A DNA stretch of 64,000 nucleotides, taken from positions 1 to 64,000 of the forward strand of contig CAZJWC010000006.1 of NCBI GenBank assembly GCA_964550125.1, given 5' to 3'. Numbering within the stretch: position 1 is the first letter of the stretch; every line of letters begins with the position of its first letter. The stretch is from CAZJWC01 sp964550125. Lineage in GTDB: Bacteria; Bacillota; Clostridia; Christensenellales; Borkfalkiaceae. The notes beneath the pieces are model-generated. The model was not told the DNA's origin. It ran no database searches and saw only the letters and a program-made list of their open reading frames with translations. Positions 25,197 to 35,000 of this stretch are shown in pieces. The position numbers and the translations under genes were made by a program.

Positions 25197-25789
25197 TCTA
25201 CAATTTCTTTATTTTCTTGCTCACGCATACTCTTTCGTAAAGTATATTTAAGCAAAGTTTGAAGTCTAGGTGTATTGTACCTCAAAATGAATAGAGGTAA
25301 AAAATTTAAAAACATATTTACGATTGCTACGGGCAATCCAAACATATAAAAATATTTAGGCTGTATAAGAAGAATTAAAAAGCCTACAAATACAAGCACC
25401 AAATGAATAACTGCACCATAATTATTTTCTAAAATAAACCTTTTTATATATTCAGGGTTGTTAGGGTCTTTTATTTCGCTCTTGCTAAAACTTGTAAAAC
25501 AACCTAGTTCAAGAACTTTATCCTTCCACTTTTTAATACCTATCGCTTCGTAAAAACGAATTTCTCTTTTACTTGCCTTTGCCCATTTTACATTGTAATC
25601 AAACCATTTTGCAGGCAAGCACCTTCTTATAATGGTTGCAAAAATTCCATCAACAGCAATTACAGCAACTGTATTGATAACTACGGAAAGCACTATGTAT
25701 AAAATTGAAAGTTCAAAGGTATTAAAGGCAATGTTAAAAGCCATTATTGCAAGCATTGATAAGCCTATCGTCAAAATGTAAAACAACAT
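25193..25789 (-). CDS. CrtO-like membrane acyltransferase (glycosyl-diaponeurosporenoate acyltransferase family)
   Basis: 198 residues with four membrane segments and the family's conserved centre: FYEAIGIKKWKDKVLELG, then PEYIKRFILEN and GAVIHLVL. In staphylococci CrtO attaches a fatty acid to a glycosylated carotenoid, but relatives in Clostridia lack carotenoid genes and probably acylate another glycolipid. The last gene of a three-gene unit with a PlsC-type acyltransferase and a GT8 glycosyltransferase, which supports glycolipid modification. Confidence 0.75.
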   Translation of the reverse strand: MLFYILTIGLSMLAIMAFNIAFNTFELSILYIVLSVVINTVAVIAVDGIFATIIRRCLPAKWFDYNVKWAKASKREIRFYEAIGIKKWKDKVLELGCFTSFSKSEIKDPNNPEYIKRFILENNYGAVIHLVLVFVGFLILLIQPKYFYMFGLPVAIVNMFLNFLPLFILRYNTPRLQTLLKYTLRKSMREQENKEIVE

Positions 25790-25794
25790 TGTTT

Positions 25795-26628
25795 TTATTC
25801 CTTTTCATAAGTTAGTGGCACACCGTAAAACTTTTCATAAGTTTCCTTCCATAAACGATAATTCTCTTGTGCCATATATTCAATATTCTCCTTGTCGGTA
25901 AAATCCTCTTTAGGATAGATAGGAGGTAAAAAATGTAAATGATATTCTTGCAAGTTAAAGCCATCAGCACCTATTTTGTCGCTGTCGGTCATTGTTATAA
26001 AAGCAGGTATTATTGGCACATTTGCACTTACGGCAAATTTGAAAGCACCACTTTTAACAGGACGGGGCTTTCTATAATTCCACCACATACCTTGTTCGGG
26101 ATAAATTAAAATCTTTTCTCCTCTGGTAAGCAAAGTATTTACACTTCTTAAAAAGTTTTTCATTGTAGCAAGAACGCTACTCAAAGGCAATGTATTGCAG
26201 TTCCTAAAAAAGAATCCGTATATACCCTTAAAGTTAGTATAGTTACCCTCACGAATAACACGATACAAATGCTTTTTCCCTAAACTTTTTTGTATCGCTT
26301 TGAAAACCACATAGTTGTCATAAGGATTAAAGTGGTTGCAAGTAATCATTGCCCCACCTTTAACTGACAAATAGTTTTCAAAACCAATAATCTCTTTTAT
26401 TATTAAATTGCCTTTCTTTATCTCTTTATCAAAATAGGCTATTGCGACTTTGTTTGCAAAGTATGATTTTATTTTACTAGATAGTTTTTTCCCTAAATAG
26501 TCAACTTTATCAGGTTGGAGAGGAATAGTTTCAGGATCGTCCTCAACATCTTTGTCCCACCAACCTTTTTTTTCATACTCGTTTATCTTTTCTAAAATAG
26601 CAAGCCTTTCTGCTGATTTTTCAACCAT
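25795..26628 (-). CDS. 1-acyl-glycerol-3-phosphate acyltransferase family (PlsC-like)
   Basis: About 277 residues. Acyltransferase motif I is NHFNPYD (the NHx4D pattern), motif III-like YPEQGMWW and motif IV VPIIPAF. An unusual N-terminal 90-residue helical extension precedes the core, and no membrane anchor is obvious. Start ATG 26628 is two bases before the GT8 stop. Acceptor unknown; context suggests a glycolipid. Confidence 0.8.
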   Translation of the reverse strand: MVEKSAERLAILEKINEYEKKGWWDKDVEDDPETIPLQPDKVDYLGKKLSSKIKSYFANKVAIAYFDKEIKKGNLIIKEIIGFENYLSVKGGAMITCNHFNPYDNYVVFKAIQKSLGKKHLYRVIREGNYTNFKGIYGFFFRNCNTLPLSSVLATMKNFLRSVNTLLTRGEKILIYPEQGMWWNYRKPRPVKSGAFKFAVSANVPIIPAFITMTDSDKIGADGFNLQEYHLHFLPPIYPKEDFTDKENIEYMAQENYRLWKETYEKFYGVPLTYEKE

Positions 26629-26629
26629 A

Positions 26630-27652
26630 TTAACCAACAACGCTTACTTGTTTACCGGTATCTGCAAGTAGACTAGTTGCTCCCTCTACAATTCTATTTG
26701 CTTTTTCAAATAAATTCATTTCAAGTTCAGTAGCAGGCTTTAATTCCCCACTCTCAACCCTTTTTATTTCGCTTTCAGCAAGTGCTTCCAAATTTGCATA
26801 TTGCTTAAAATCTCTTTGGCGTTGCTCCTCTGTATAATTTTTAAGAATTGAATCAATCTTGTCAAAATAGGGAGTTTCCTTTGCATAACTCCAGAACAAA
26901 TCACCAAACATAACGTTTTCAAAATGCCAAGGTTTCCAGTTGATTTTGTAGTGAGCAAGTTTTACTCTACTCTCATCAAAGGGAATTTCCTTGATAGGAG
27001 TTTTGTTCCAAGCAACATCAATCATTAAAACTTTATTCTTGCAAAGTACATTTAAATAATCTTCATCTTGAGTAACTTGGAATTTATAGCGAGAAAGTAA
27101 CTCAATAAAACCACCTTCAATATCATCATTTCTCATTTTCTTTAAGTTCATAACAAGTACGCCTGCATTGAAAAATTTATCACGGCGAATACCACACAAT
27201 TTTTCAGCGTAAGTACCAAATACATCAACTTGAGTCATAACTTCTTCAACGATTGCACCAACATAATTGTTTAAAATGTTATGATTGTACAGTTTTGAAA
27301 TATCATCTGCAATTATAACATCGCAGTCAAGATATAAAGCCTTGTCATATTGAGGGAACATTTTAGGAACAAAAAATCTAAAATAAGTAGTGTTCGTATA
27401 ATAATCTCTCATATGCAACTTGTCTTTAATTCTTTCAAGTTCATTGCTTACGTCAACGAAAGTGATTTTAACATAATCGTTAGCCATAGCACCTATTACT
27501 TTTTTATTTTCTTCACTCAATGAAGCCGTTAAAACGTTGATATCGTAAAAATATTTTTTTGATGCGTTTTTTATAAGTGAGTGAATAGCAACCCCAAGAA
27601 AAGGTGCGTAATTGTCATCTGTTGCGAAAAATATAGGAATTTGTTTTGTCAT
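26630..27652 (-). CDS. Glycosyltransferase family 8
   Basis: 340 residues of GT-A fold: PIFFATDDNYAPFLGVAIHSL opening, the DxD in YLDCDVIIADDI, FNAGVLVMNL and the closing HYKINWKPWH with the His metal ligand. Family 8 enzymes move glucose or galactose from UDP-sugar onto surface glycans or lipids. ATG 27652 follows AAGGAG; the frame is open for 14 more codons upstream. First gene of the glycolipid unit. Confidence 0.88.
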   Translation of the reverse strand: MTKQIPIFFATDDNYAPFLGVAIHSLIKNASKKYFYDINVLTASLSEENKKVIGAMANDYVKITFVDVSNELERIKDKLHMRDYYTNTTYFRFFVPKMFPQYDKALYLDCDVIIADDISKLYNHNILNNYVGAIVEEVMTQVDVFGTYAEKLCGIRRDKFFNAGVLVMNLKKMRNDDIEGGFIELLSRYKFQVTQDEDYLNVLCKNKVLMIDVAWNKTPIKEIPFDESRVKLAHYKINWKPWHFENVMFGDLFWSYAKETPYFDKIDSILKNYTEEQRQRDFKQYANLEALAESEIKRVESGELKPATELEMNLFEKANRIVEGATSLLADTGKQVSVVG

Positions 27653-27887
27653 AATTACTCCTTCGTTTTTAACTAATTCAAAAATAATCCACATCTCATA
27701 TGTGTACCTATATTGTAAATGAAAATTTTGATAAAATCTACAAAATTTGGTCTACCCTTTTGTTTTTGATATAAACTACTAATTTTTAGTAAAGTAGACT
27801 TGAAGCAACCTAAATAGAGAATTAAATTTTAAATATAATAAAAGTAGAATTTAGGTAAACTGAAAGTAGAACATCCCATAAATAAAG

Positions 27888-27920
27888 GGAAAAAGGAGGG
27901 TGTTTTGCCCTCCTTTTAAA
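27888..27920. terminator. Bidirectional terminator
   Basis: AAAAGGAGGG (27891-27900) pairs with CCCTCCTTTT (27908-27917). It serves the DUF975 gene on the minus strand. The AT-rich interval 27653-27887 upstream of the GT8 gene has three AAAGTAGA boxes (27791, 27841, 27863) of unknown meaning. Confidence 0.8.
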
Positions 27921-27961
27921 ATAAATTTAATCAAACATTTTTAATTTTTAAAAATTTTAAT

Positions 27962-28669
27962 TTATTCTACTTCCTTTTTTTCTTCATTTTTTACATTAGA
28001 ATCGTCAGTAGATTTAGCAGTAGAGTTCTTCTTTTTCTTCTTAGTAGAGTTTTTTTCACCACTTTCAACCTCAACACTGCTCGCCTTTTCTACTTTTTCT
28101 CCATTTTTAATTTGCTCATAAAATTCTGCCTTTGCCATTTCAAAATAAGGCTTAAAGAAAAGATAATAAACTAATCCTAATGTGATAATTGAAAGTAACC
28201 ACCAACCTATAAAAGATAAGCAAAACTTTGTGTAGTTCCACTTGTTGCCGTTCATAAGTTGATTTGACCTTGCAAGTGCAAGTTTAGGTGTGATTTTAGG
28301 ATTATCGTAAAGTATATTCATAGCCATTGAATATGAAATACCTTTAATAATACCAGGAACTATTAAAAGTAGTGAAAATGCAAATACCTTTATCCATCTC
28401 AAAAGATATGTAAGTGCAGGAACTACAAACTTTTTAAAAGCAGAAAACAAATCATCATAAACGGGAGATTGATTTCTTGATAGTTTTAAAACATATGTAA
28501 CATAGCCCAAAAGCAAAGGACCTTCAACGAGCAACGCACCAGCACCTAAAAACAAACAAAAAGTTGCCATCATAATAAGCATATAGAGTATACTAACTGC
28601 AATAATTTGTTCCCACTTGCCCTTCAATTTGCTAGTAGCGTTATTTTTCATTTCTTTTATTGTTTGCAT
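27962..28669 (-). CDS. DUF975 membrane protein
   Basis: 235 residues: the DUF975 start (MKNNATSKLKGKWEQ), five to six membrane segments and a Lys/Ser-rich cytoplasmic tail (about 190-235). The ARSNQLMNGNKW region is typical. Function unknown; the family is widespread in Bacillota. Confidence 0.85.
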   Translation of the reverse strand: MQTIKEMKNNATSKLKGKWEQIIAVSILYMLIMMATFCLFLGAGALLVEGPLLLGYVTYVLKLSRNQSPVYDDLFSAFKKFVVPALTYLLRWIKVFAFSLLLIVPGIIKGISYSMAMNILYDNPKITPKLALARSNQLMNGNKWNYTKFCLSFIGWWLLSIITLGLVYYLFFKPYFEMAKAEFYEQIKNGEKVEKASSVEVESGEKNSTKKKKKNSTAKSTDDSNVKNEEKKEVE

Positions 28670-28806
28670 ATAAATTCTCCATTTAAAATTTCAATTTAAA
28701 AACAAGCAAAGTATAGCATATATTATGTTATCGAACAAACAAATAAATTGTCGCTTTTTAGTTTTTCGTGTAATTTTTACAAACTTAGTAGAAAAATTAC
28801 ACAATT

Positions 28807-28836
28807 AAAGCCATCAACCTTGTTGATGGCTTTTTA
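28807..28836. terminator. Bidirectional terminator
   Basis: AAAGCCATCAAC (28807-28818) pairs with GTTGATGGCTTT (28822-28833), loop CTT, then TTAA. Confidence 0.85.
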
Positions 28837-28846
28837 ATCATTAAAT

Positions 28847-29278
28847 TTAAAATCGTAGAACGAACATTAAACTGTTTGAATCACTTTTAAGAGTTTCCCC
28901 TTCAAACGCGAACGATTTATACAGGTTAATTGCAGTAATATTATCAGGGGAAGTTTTTAATCGTATTCCTTTTATTTTTAAACCTTTGCAATACTCAATA
29001 TATTCTTTTAACAAAATAAAGGCATACCCTTTTCCTCTAAACTCAGGCAAAGTACCCACCAAAGATATATATGAAAATCCGTCCACCAAGTCCGTCGTAT
29101 AACCTATAACTGCTGATATGATTTTTCCATTGTCATCTGTTTTAACAACTTTATAGGCTTTTTCATACAACTTATCCGTATACTCCAACAAATCCACTTG
29201 TTTTGAAAGAGGTGTTTTATACTGTGAATCCATACTAAATACAAATTCTTTTAAACTTTCCTTGCTTACTGAAACCAT
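28847..29278 (-). CDS. GNAT-family N-acetyltransferase
   Basis: About 143 residues. The acetyl-CoA loop is FRGKGYAFILLKEYI (R-G-K-G-Y) and the late strand reads ITAINLYKSFAF. I chose ATG 29278, 14 bases after the ligase stop; an upstream TTG would overlap that gene. It is co-transcribed with the PaaK-like ligase. Substrate unknown. Confidence 0.82.
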   Translation of the reverse strand: MVSVSKESLKEFVFSMDSQYKTPLSKQVDLLEYTDKLYEKAYKVVKTDDNGKIISAVIGYTTDLVDGFSYISLVGTLPEFRGKGYAFILLKEYIEYCKGLKIKGIRLKTSPDNITAINLYKSFAFEGETLKSDSNSLMFVLRF

Positions 29279-29292
29279 ATATAAAATTTCTC

Positions 29293-30531
29293 TTATTTTT
29301 TCCAATCGTTTACAATATATTTTCTTTTTTGAGAAGAAAGCACGGGTATTTCTTTAACATACTCGATTTTTATAACAGCATCATCACCTAATACCCTTGA
29401 AAGTAGAGTAATTAGTTTTTCCTCGTCTACTTTTGAAATAGCATTAACATTTAAACAATATAAGTATTGCCCCTTTTGAATAAATTGCCATTGCAAGATA
29501 TTACTCATACCCCACATTGAGTGTGAAATATCAAATGGACACAACAAATTGTTTTTAGTATCATAAATAGAATCCACTCGCCTGCCGTATATCTGTTCAA
29601 GTTCAATTTGATTATCTTTAATACAATAACTACCCAAATCACCCGTATCATACCTAATCAAAGGAAATGCGTGATTGTGTAAATCGGTAAATACAAGCCT
29701 ACCAATCTCACCCTCATTTGCAGTTTCATCACAATCCAGTTTTAAAACCTCTATATAAAAAGACGATTTGTTTATCTTATAATTTGTTTTACCAAACTCT
29801 TTTTGTGCAAGAGTACCCATTTCCATATCAGCGTATCTATCAAAAAGTGGGCATTTAAAAACCTTTATGATTTTTTCAGCAACGGTATCAGTTAAAGTTT
29901 CAGCACTGACAATAACTGATTTACACCCAAACTCATAATCCTTATTTTGCTTAATAATGTAATTTGCTATATTTTCAAGTATAGAAGAATAACCAAATAT
30001 CGTTATCGGTTTCCAATCTAAAATAAAGTCAATAAGTTTATCAATATTATTTTCATCAAACTTTGAGATATCATATCGCCAAATATTTTCTCTCTTATCG
30101 ACCTCTCTATCTACTTGCTTGCCAATTAATGAGCGTAAGTGAAGCATTTTATCGTGCGAATTATAAAATGCATAATCGCCATAAACTTTTAAATCAGCAA
30201 TCGCTCTTGCCCTTTTTACAAAATCTTGTTTTACCTGAAAGGGCGTTCCCGTTGAACCACTAGTAAGAGATATATGTGAGGGCTTTGCAAAACTCTCATC
30301 ACTCAAAAAATCGTCATAATTCGACAAATAATCAGCCTTAGTCAATACAGGAAAAACATCATCTATTTTGTACTTTGAATAAAACTTAGTATGCTTGATA
30401 GCATATTCTTTAATATCTTGCAGTTTATTTTCAAACCTTACAACGCTCGATTGATTTTCCTTTAAAATCTCATTATACTGTTCAAAAACCAATGGATTGT
30501 TTTTAAAAAACTCGATTGCTTTATCGTTCAT
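29293..30531 (-). CDS. PaaK/CapK-like adenylate-forming ligase
   Basis: 412 residues. The AMP-binding signature LTSGSTGTPFQVKQD (about 92-106) and YDTGDLG are clear, as are the GRRVDSIYD hinge and C-terminal lid. PaaK-type enzymes activate phenylacetate; short relatives (CapK group) sit in polysaccharide or natural-product loci. Here the partner is a GNAT acetyltransferase, so an acyl-activation-plus-transfer pair is possible. Substrate cannot be deduced. Confidence 0.8.
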   Translation of the reverse strand: MNDKAIEFFKNNPLVFEQYNEILKENQSSVVRFENKLQDIKEYAIKHTKFYSKYKIDDVFPVLTKADYLSNYDDFLSDESFAKPSHISLTSGSTGTPFQVKQDFVKRARAIADLKVYGDYAFYNSHDKMLHLRSLIGKQVDREVDKRENIWRYDISKFDENNIDKLIDFILDWKPITIFGYSSILENIANYIIKQNKDYEFGCKSVIVSAETLTDTVAEKIIKVFKCPLFDRYADMEMGTLAQKEFGKTNYKINKSSFYIEVLKLDCDETANEGEIGRLVFTDLHNHAFPLIRYDTGDLGSYCIKDNQIELEQIYGRRVDSIYDTKNNLLCPFDISHSMWGMSNILQWQFIQKGQYLYCLNVNAISKVDEEKLITLLSRVLGDDAVIKIEYVKEIPVLSSQKRKYIVNDWKK

Positions 30532-30556
30532 TTATTCTTCCCTTATTAAATAAAAA

Positions 30557-30631
30557 TGGCTGGGGTGATAGGATTTGAACCTATGCGTAACGGAGTCAGA
30601 GTCCGTTGCCTTACCGCTTGGCGACACCCCA
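30557..30631 (-). tRNA. tRNA-Gln(CTG)
   Basis: 75 bases with encoded CCA. The 5' arm TGGGGTGTCGCCAAGCGG is the classical glutamine form; the anticodon loop CTCTGAC has anticodon CTG within the stem ACGGA/TCCGT. Confidence 0.96.
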
Positions 30632-30748
30632 ATGCCTTTTAATTTTAGCACAAATTTTATTTTGATACAATCAAATGATAACATAAAAATTAAAAGTTTA
30701 ATATAAAATAAAATACAACAACAAATTATAAGACGCAAGGAGAATTTT

Positions 30749-31351
30749 ATGAGTGAATTTTTGAGTAACATTATAGGAAAAAAATGTATTAAAAGTAACG
30801 GAGAGTTGGTTGGAACGGTTTTTAAGTTGACTGCAAATAAAGATTATACAAAAATTAAAAATATTTATCTTTTTGATGAAAAGGAGGAAGAAATAGTTTT
30901 TTCTTTTTGTTCGATTGAGCATATCGGCAGTGGAGGAATAATAATGGGGCAACTTGTTAAAGGTTTAAAAATTGAAAGCGAACTTCCATTAGGAATTTTT
31001 GTAATAGACAAGCGTGGCAACGACCTTGGACAAGTGATTGACTTTGAGTTTGATGGAAACAGCCTTAATTATTTGATAACTACAAAAGGAAAATATCAAA
31101 CAAAAAAGGTTGAAATTTTAAGCAAGGAATTTATCATTTTAAATTTAGAAAAAAATACTAACAAACCTGAAAAGAAACAGGCAGAAAATACAACCCCTAT
31201 GCTTACAGGTAAAAAAATAAAAAAACCCATCTATAACAATTTTGGCGAACTTATAATTGCACAAGGCACTTTAATTACACCTGACATTGTAAAGAGGGCT
31301 TTGAATAACGGAAAACTATTTGAGTTAACCCTTAACACTCTAATGAATTGA
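30749..31351 (+). CDS. PRC-barrel domain protein
   Basis: 200 residues with two PRC-barrel-like units: IIGKKCIKSNGELVGTVFKL (about 8-27) and the second at about 85-125 (GIFVIDKRGNDLGQVIDFEF), then a basic linker and a C-terminal segment. PRC-barrel proteins act in RNA processing and other binding roles (RimM relatives). AGGAG precedes the ATG. Its end overlaps the convergent gene at 31332 by 20 bases. Confidence 0.75.
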   Translation: MSEFLSNIIGKKCIKSNGELVGTVFKLTANKDYTKIKNIYLFDEKEEEIVFSFCSIEHIGSGGIIMGQLVKGLKIESELPLGIFVIDKRGNDLGQVIDFEFDGNSLNYLITTKGKYQTKKVEILSKEFIILNLEKNTNKPEKKQAENTTPMLTGKKIKKPIYNNFGELIIAQGTLITPDIVKRALNNGKLFELTLNTLMN

Positions 31352-31973
31352 CATTGTACTTTGACATAAATTTGATAAGAGAGGATAATTCGTCATTGAG
31401 AGTACGGGCTTCATCTTCGGTAAAATTCTTTTTTCCGTTTAGAGCAAATAAATTATTTTCTATTTGAGATATTTCTAACTCATCATACTCGTTTAAATCT
31501 TTATCTTTTAAAAGTGAAATCATACCCAAGGCATGTTCAAGTTTTATATCAAGTTGTACTGTCCTTGGGGGAAATTCTTCCTTTTTTATAAAATGCTTAT
31601 TACTTTCGCTCACTACGATATTTGAAGTAGGATTATCTCCTTTTATGATACTCAAAATATTGTATAATATATAAGACAGCAATTTATTTAGCATTGCGTA
31701 AAAGACAGAGGCATAAAAGGACAATTTAGTTATATTTGTGTTATGCAACTTACACATACAAAAACAAAATAGACTTATAGCACAAACACTACCCAAAACA
31801 TTATACCAACCTTTTTTGCTTGTTCTTACTCTTTGCGAAAACGCACACATAAAAATTAAAATTATAAAGATGAAGACAGGCAAAGCAAATAGAAAAAAGA
31901 AAGTATCCATAATATCTAAACTTCCTATTGCCCCCACTATATAATTACAGACATAAGAAAAATACTCAACCAT
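31332..31973 (-). CDS. Membrane protein with acidic cytoplasmic domain, unknown
   Basis: 213 residues: three membrane segments in the first 100 residues, then a soluble helical domain (about 130-213) rich in Glu, Asp and Leu, probably two helices. ATG 31973 was picked for the GAGG eight bases upstream. Lies 55 bases downstream of addA on the same strand, so may be read with it. Family not recognised. Confidence 0.6.
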   Translation of the reverse strand: MVEYFSYVCNYIVGAIGSLDIMDTFFFLFALPVFIFIILIFMCAFSQRVRTSKKGWYNVLGSVCAISLFCFCMCKLHNTNITKLSFYASVFYAMLNKLLSYILYNILSIIKGDNPTSNIVVSESNKHFIKKEEFPPRTVQLDIKLEHALGMISLLKDKDLNEYDELEISQIENNLFALNGKKNFTEDEARTLNDELSSLIKFMSKYNVNSLEC

Positions 31974-32028
31974 AATTTGAACCTCACAAACTTTTGATTG
32001 AGTATATACTTTTTTTAAATGAAATATA

Positions 32029-35000
32029 CTAGATTTCAATAAAAATTTCTTCTTGTTTTTTTATATTGATAAGACTCACCTTAATCTTTTTATCAGGATA
32101 TGATTTTTTTACAACCTCACTATACAGTCTTAACTGTGGTAGATAAATGGTTTTTAAACTTTCTTTATCTTTTGAGGTAAACTTATAATCATATATATAA
32201 CACTCGTTATCACCTACTGCCAAAAGGTCGATTGAACCTGTAACAAAAACTTTGTCATAATCAAGTAAAAGGGCTTTTCCGTCAAGGGTAGTTGCAAAGT
32301 CGCACTCCTGCATAATTTTTAAACCTTTAATTCTTGTAAAGCAGTCCATTGACAAAATCTTTTGCAGTTTATCAGTTGACAACAAATCTTTATAACTTTC
32401 TAAACTGCTTGAATTTTTATCAAGTTCATCTTCGATAGAATTTATATTGTTAAAATCAATAAGTTCCAAAAACTTATGGTAAGCAGTTCCCCTTTCATTT
32501 GCTTTAAACTTTTTATCTGTATCAATTACGTCTTCATCGCTTAACTGGATAACGTTCTTTTCGGTCATATCTTCCTTTACAAATTCGCTATATTCAAGGG
32601 CGACAAGTTTTGACGCAGTAGTGTCTAACGAACTCTCTTTAAATCGTTCGTCTGTATATTCAAAGGCTAGTTTTTTTGCAATCTCCTCTATTTTTTCTTT
32701 CTCTCTATAACTAGCTAAAAACTGCCTTTTTTCTTTTTCAAGTTCCTCTCTTACACAGGGCACATCGTCAAGCTCCTCGTCATTTATATTGACGAAGTTT
32801 GCATAACTTTTTGCATAAGGCACATTTGCTAGTAAAAAGTTTTCCCTCTTTGTAAAAATCAAATGTAAGTCGTTTTGAGCCCTTGTCATAGCAACATAAA
32901 ACAAAAACATCTCATTTTTAGAAGTTTCTAGTTTTCTCTTTTCGTTCATCAAAAGACGAAGCAAAGTGTTTCCTCTAACTAAACTTTGGGTGTTATAACT
33001 ATGGGTAACAATGCCATACTCGTCTTCAAAAAATATAAGACTTTTTGAATCCTGAGTATTGATTGAGTTGTTCATACCGGCACAGATAACCATAGGAAAT
33101 TCCAATCCCTTTGAAGCGTGAATTGACAAAACCCTCACAGCACCTAATCCACCAGCCTCAACCAAGCCTATATCGTAGTCAAGATTTTTAAGTCGTAAAA
33201 GGAAGCCTTTTATGTTCAAATCAACTCCGTTTGGACGCATTTCATCCAAAAACCTTTTTACTCTGCGTAAACGCAATTCGCCACAAGGCAAGGTCAAGTA
33301 ATAAAATTCAAAGTTTTTTTGAGAGATTATCATTTCAAAAACTTCTTTAACTGATGAAGTTGTACTCATAACCTTAACACCATGCATAAACCTGACAAAC
33401 TGATTTAATTTTTTGCTAATTTCATCATTTTGATTTTGTCTATAAAATTCAACGCACTCATAAAAGGTAGGTTGTGTGTCTGTAAAGGGGTAATTTTCCC
33501 TTGCGTAAAGTCTTATTTGTGCAAGCATCTCGTTTGAGAAATTTGCAATAGGACTTTTTAGTGTGGTAGCAAGTGGTATGTCTTGATTAGGGCAGTCGAT
33601 ATATTTTAAAATTTCAATTAACTGCTTAATCTCACTATACTGACAAATATTCACCTCTGCCCTTGAAGAAACAGGAATACCTCTATTTGTCAATTCAGTT
33701 ATAATACTTTTAGTTTTTGCAGTAGTATTTCTAACTAAAATTACTATATCACCAAAGGTATATTTCCTATCCTTATAATCTTTTTTGCCTACCGTATTTA
33801 AAATGAGATTTGTAATAAGTTTTCCCTCGCTTGAACTTTTGTCCTTGCCTGCGTTGACATTATCTCGAACGGAATACACCTCGTCTACCTCTTTTTTTTC
33901 GTTCTCCAATGTTGAAGTGCAATGGATATGATATGAACCGTTTGTATTTTTTGAGCCAAATACCATAAGGGAAGAATTTGCATAATCTAGTCCAGCCGTT
34001 TGTGTTGTCATAATCTCGCAAAACACTTTATTAACAGCATCAACTACCTGTTTTGAACTTCTAAAATTTGCATTTAATGTTAGGGCATTTTTATCTATTG
34101 AATTAAGGTAAGAAAATTTATTTGAAAAGAAATCACTCTTACAACCTCTAAACGCATAAATAGACTGTTTTATATCTCCAACCATAAACTCATTATCAGT
34201 TGAAAGTTTTGACAATATAGCCTCTTGTACGGGGTTTACATCCTGATACTCGTCAATAAAGATATATTTGTACGAACCTGCAATTTGTTTGCGATAGTTT
34301 TCATTTGAAAGCAGTTTTAAAGTGTAATGTTCCAAATCGTTGAAGTCAAGTTTAAAACTTTCCCTTTTTAACTTTTGATAAAGACTTGCAAACTCTAAAA
34401 GCAAGTTAGTCATTGCTTTTGCAGTTTCCTTTGAGTTTAAAAATTTAGCAAGTTCTTCCTCTTTTGAGTATTCCTTTTTTATATATCCGTCAATAAATAA
34501 TTTAAAAGTTTTTCCTATCTCTTTTAATTTTAAATCAAACGCAACTAATTTTGCGTCATCTTTTAACTTTTCAGCAACTTTCGGTTTCATTGAAAATTTA
34601 GGAGGAATTGTGTTTGCAAAGGAGAAAAAATCATCCTTCGATTTAAGTTCCTTGATAAAATCTAGCCTTTCCTCAAAGTATCTTATATATTTTTCAAAAA
34701 CCTTCTTTTCAAAATTTTTACACTCGCAAAAGGCTTCTTCATAGAGTGATAAAATTAAGCCAAGCCTTTTTTTATACAACAAAAGTAGTTCACTACAAAT
34801 TTCTTCAAAATACTTTTCATCATACCTTTCAAGAGTTTTCCGTAAAGTATTTTCATAGTCAGCAATGCTAACCACCTTATAGTAAAGTTTTAAAATTTCA
34901 TTTTTGAGTTTATAATTTTTTGACGCTTGTGCAAAGATTTTTAAAAGGAAGACGAAGTCAGCATCTCCATTTTTGTACTTTTCTTCAAAAAGCATTTCTA

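Noticed and set aside
30532..30771. Long minus-strand reading frame across tRNA-Gln
   Set aside because: It overlaps the tRNA completely and has no ribosome binding site.
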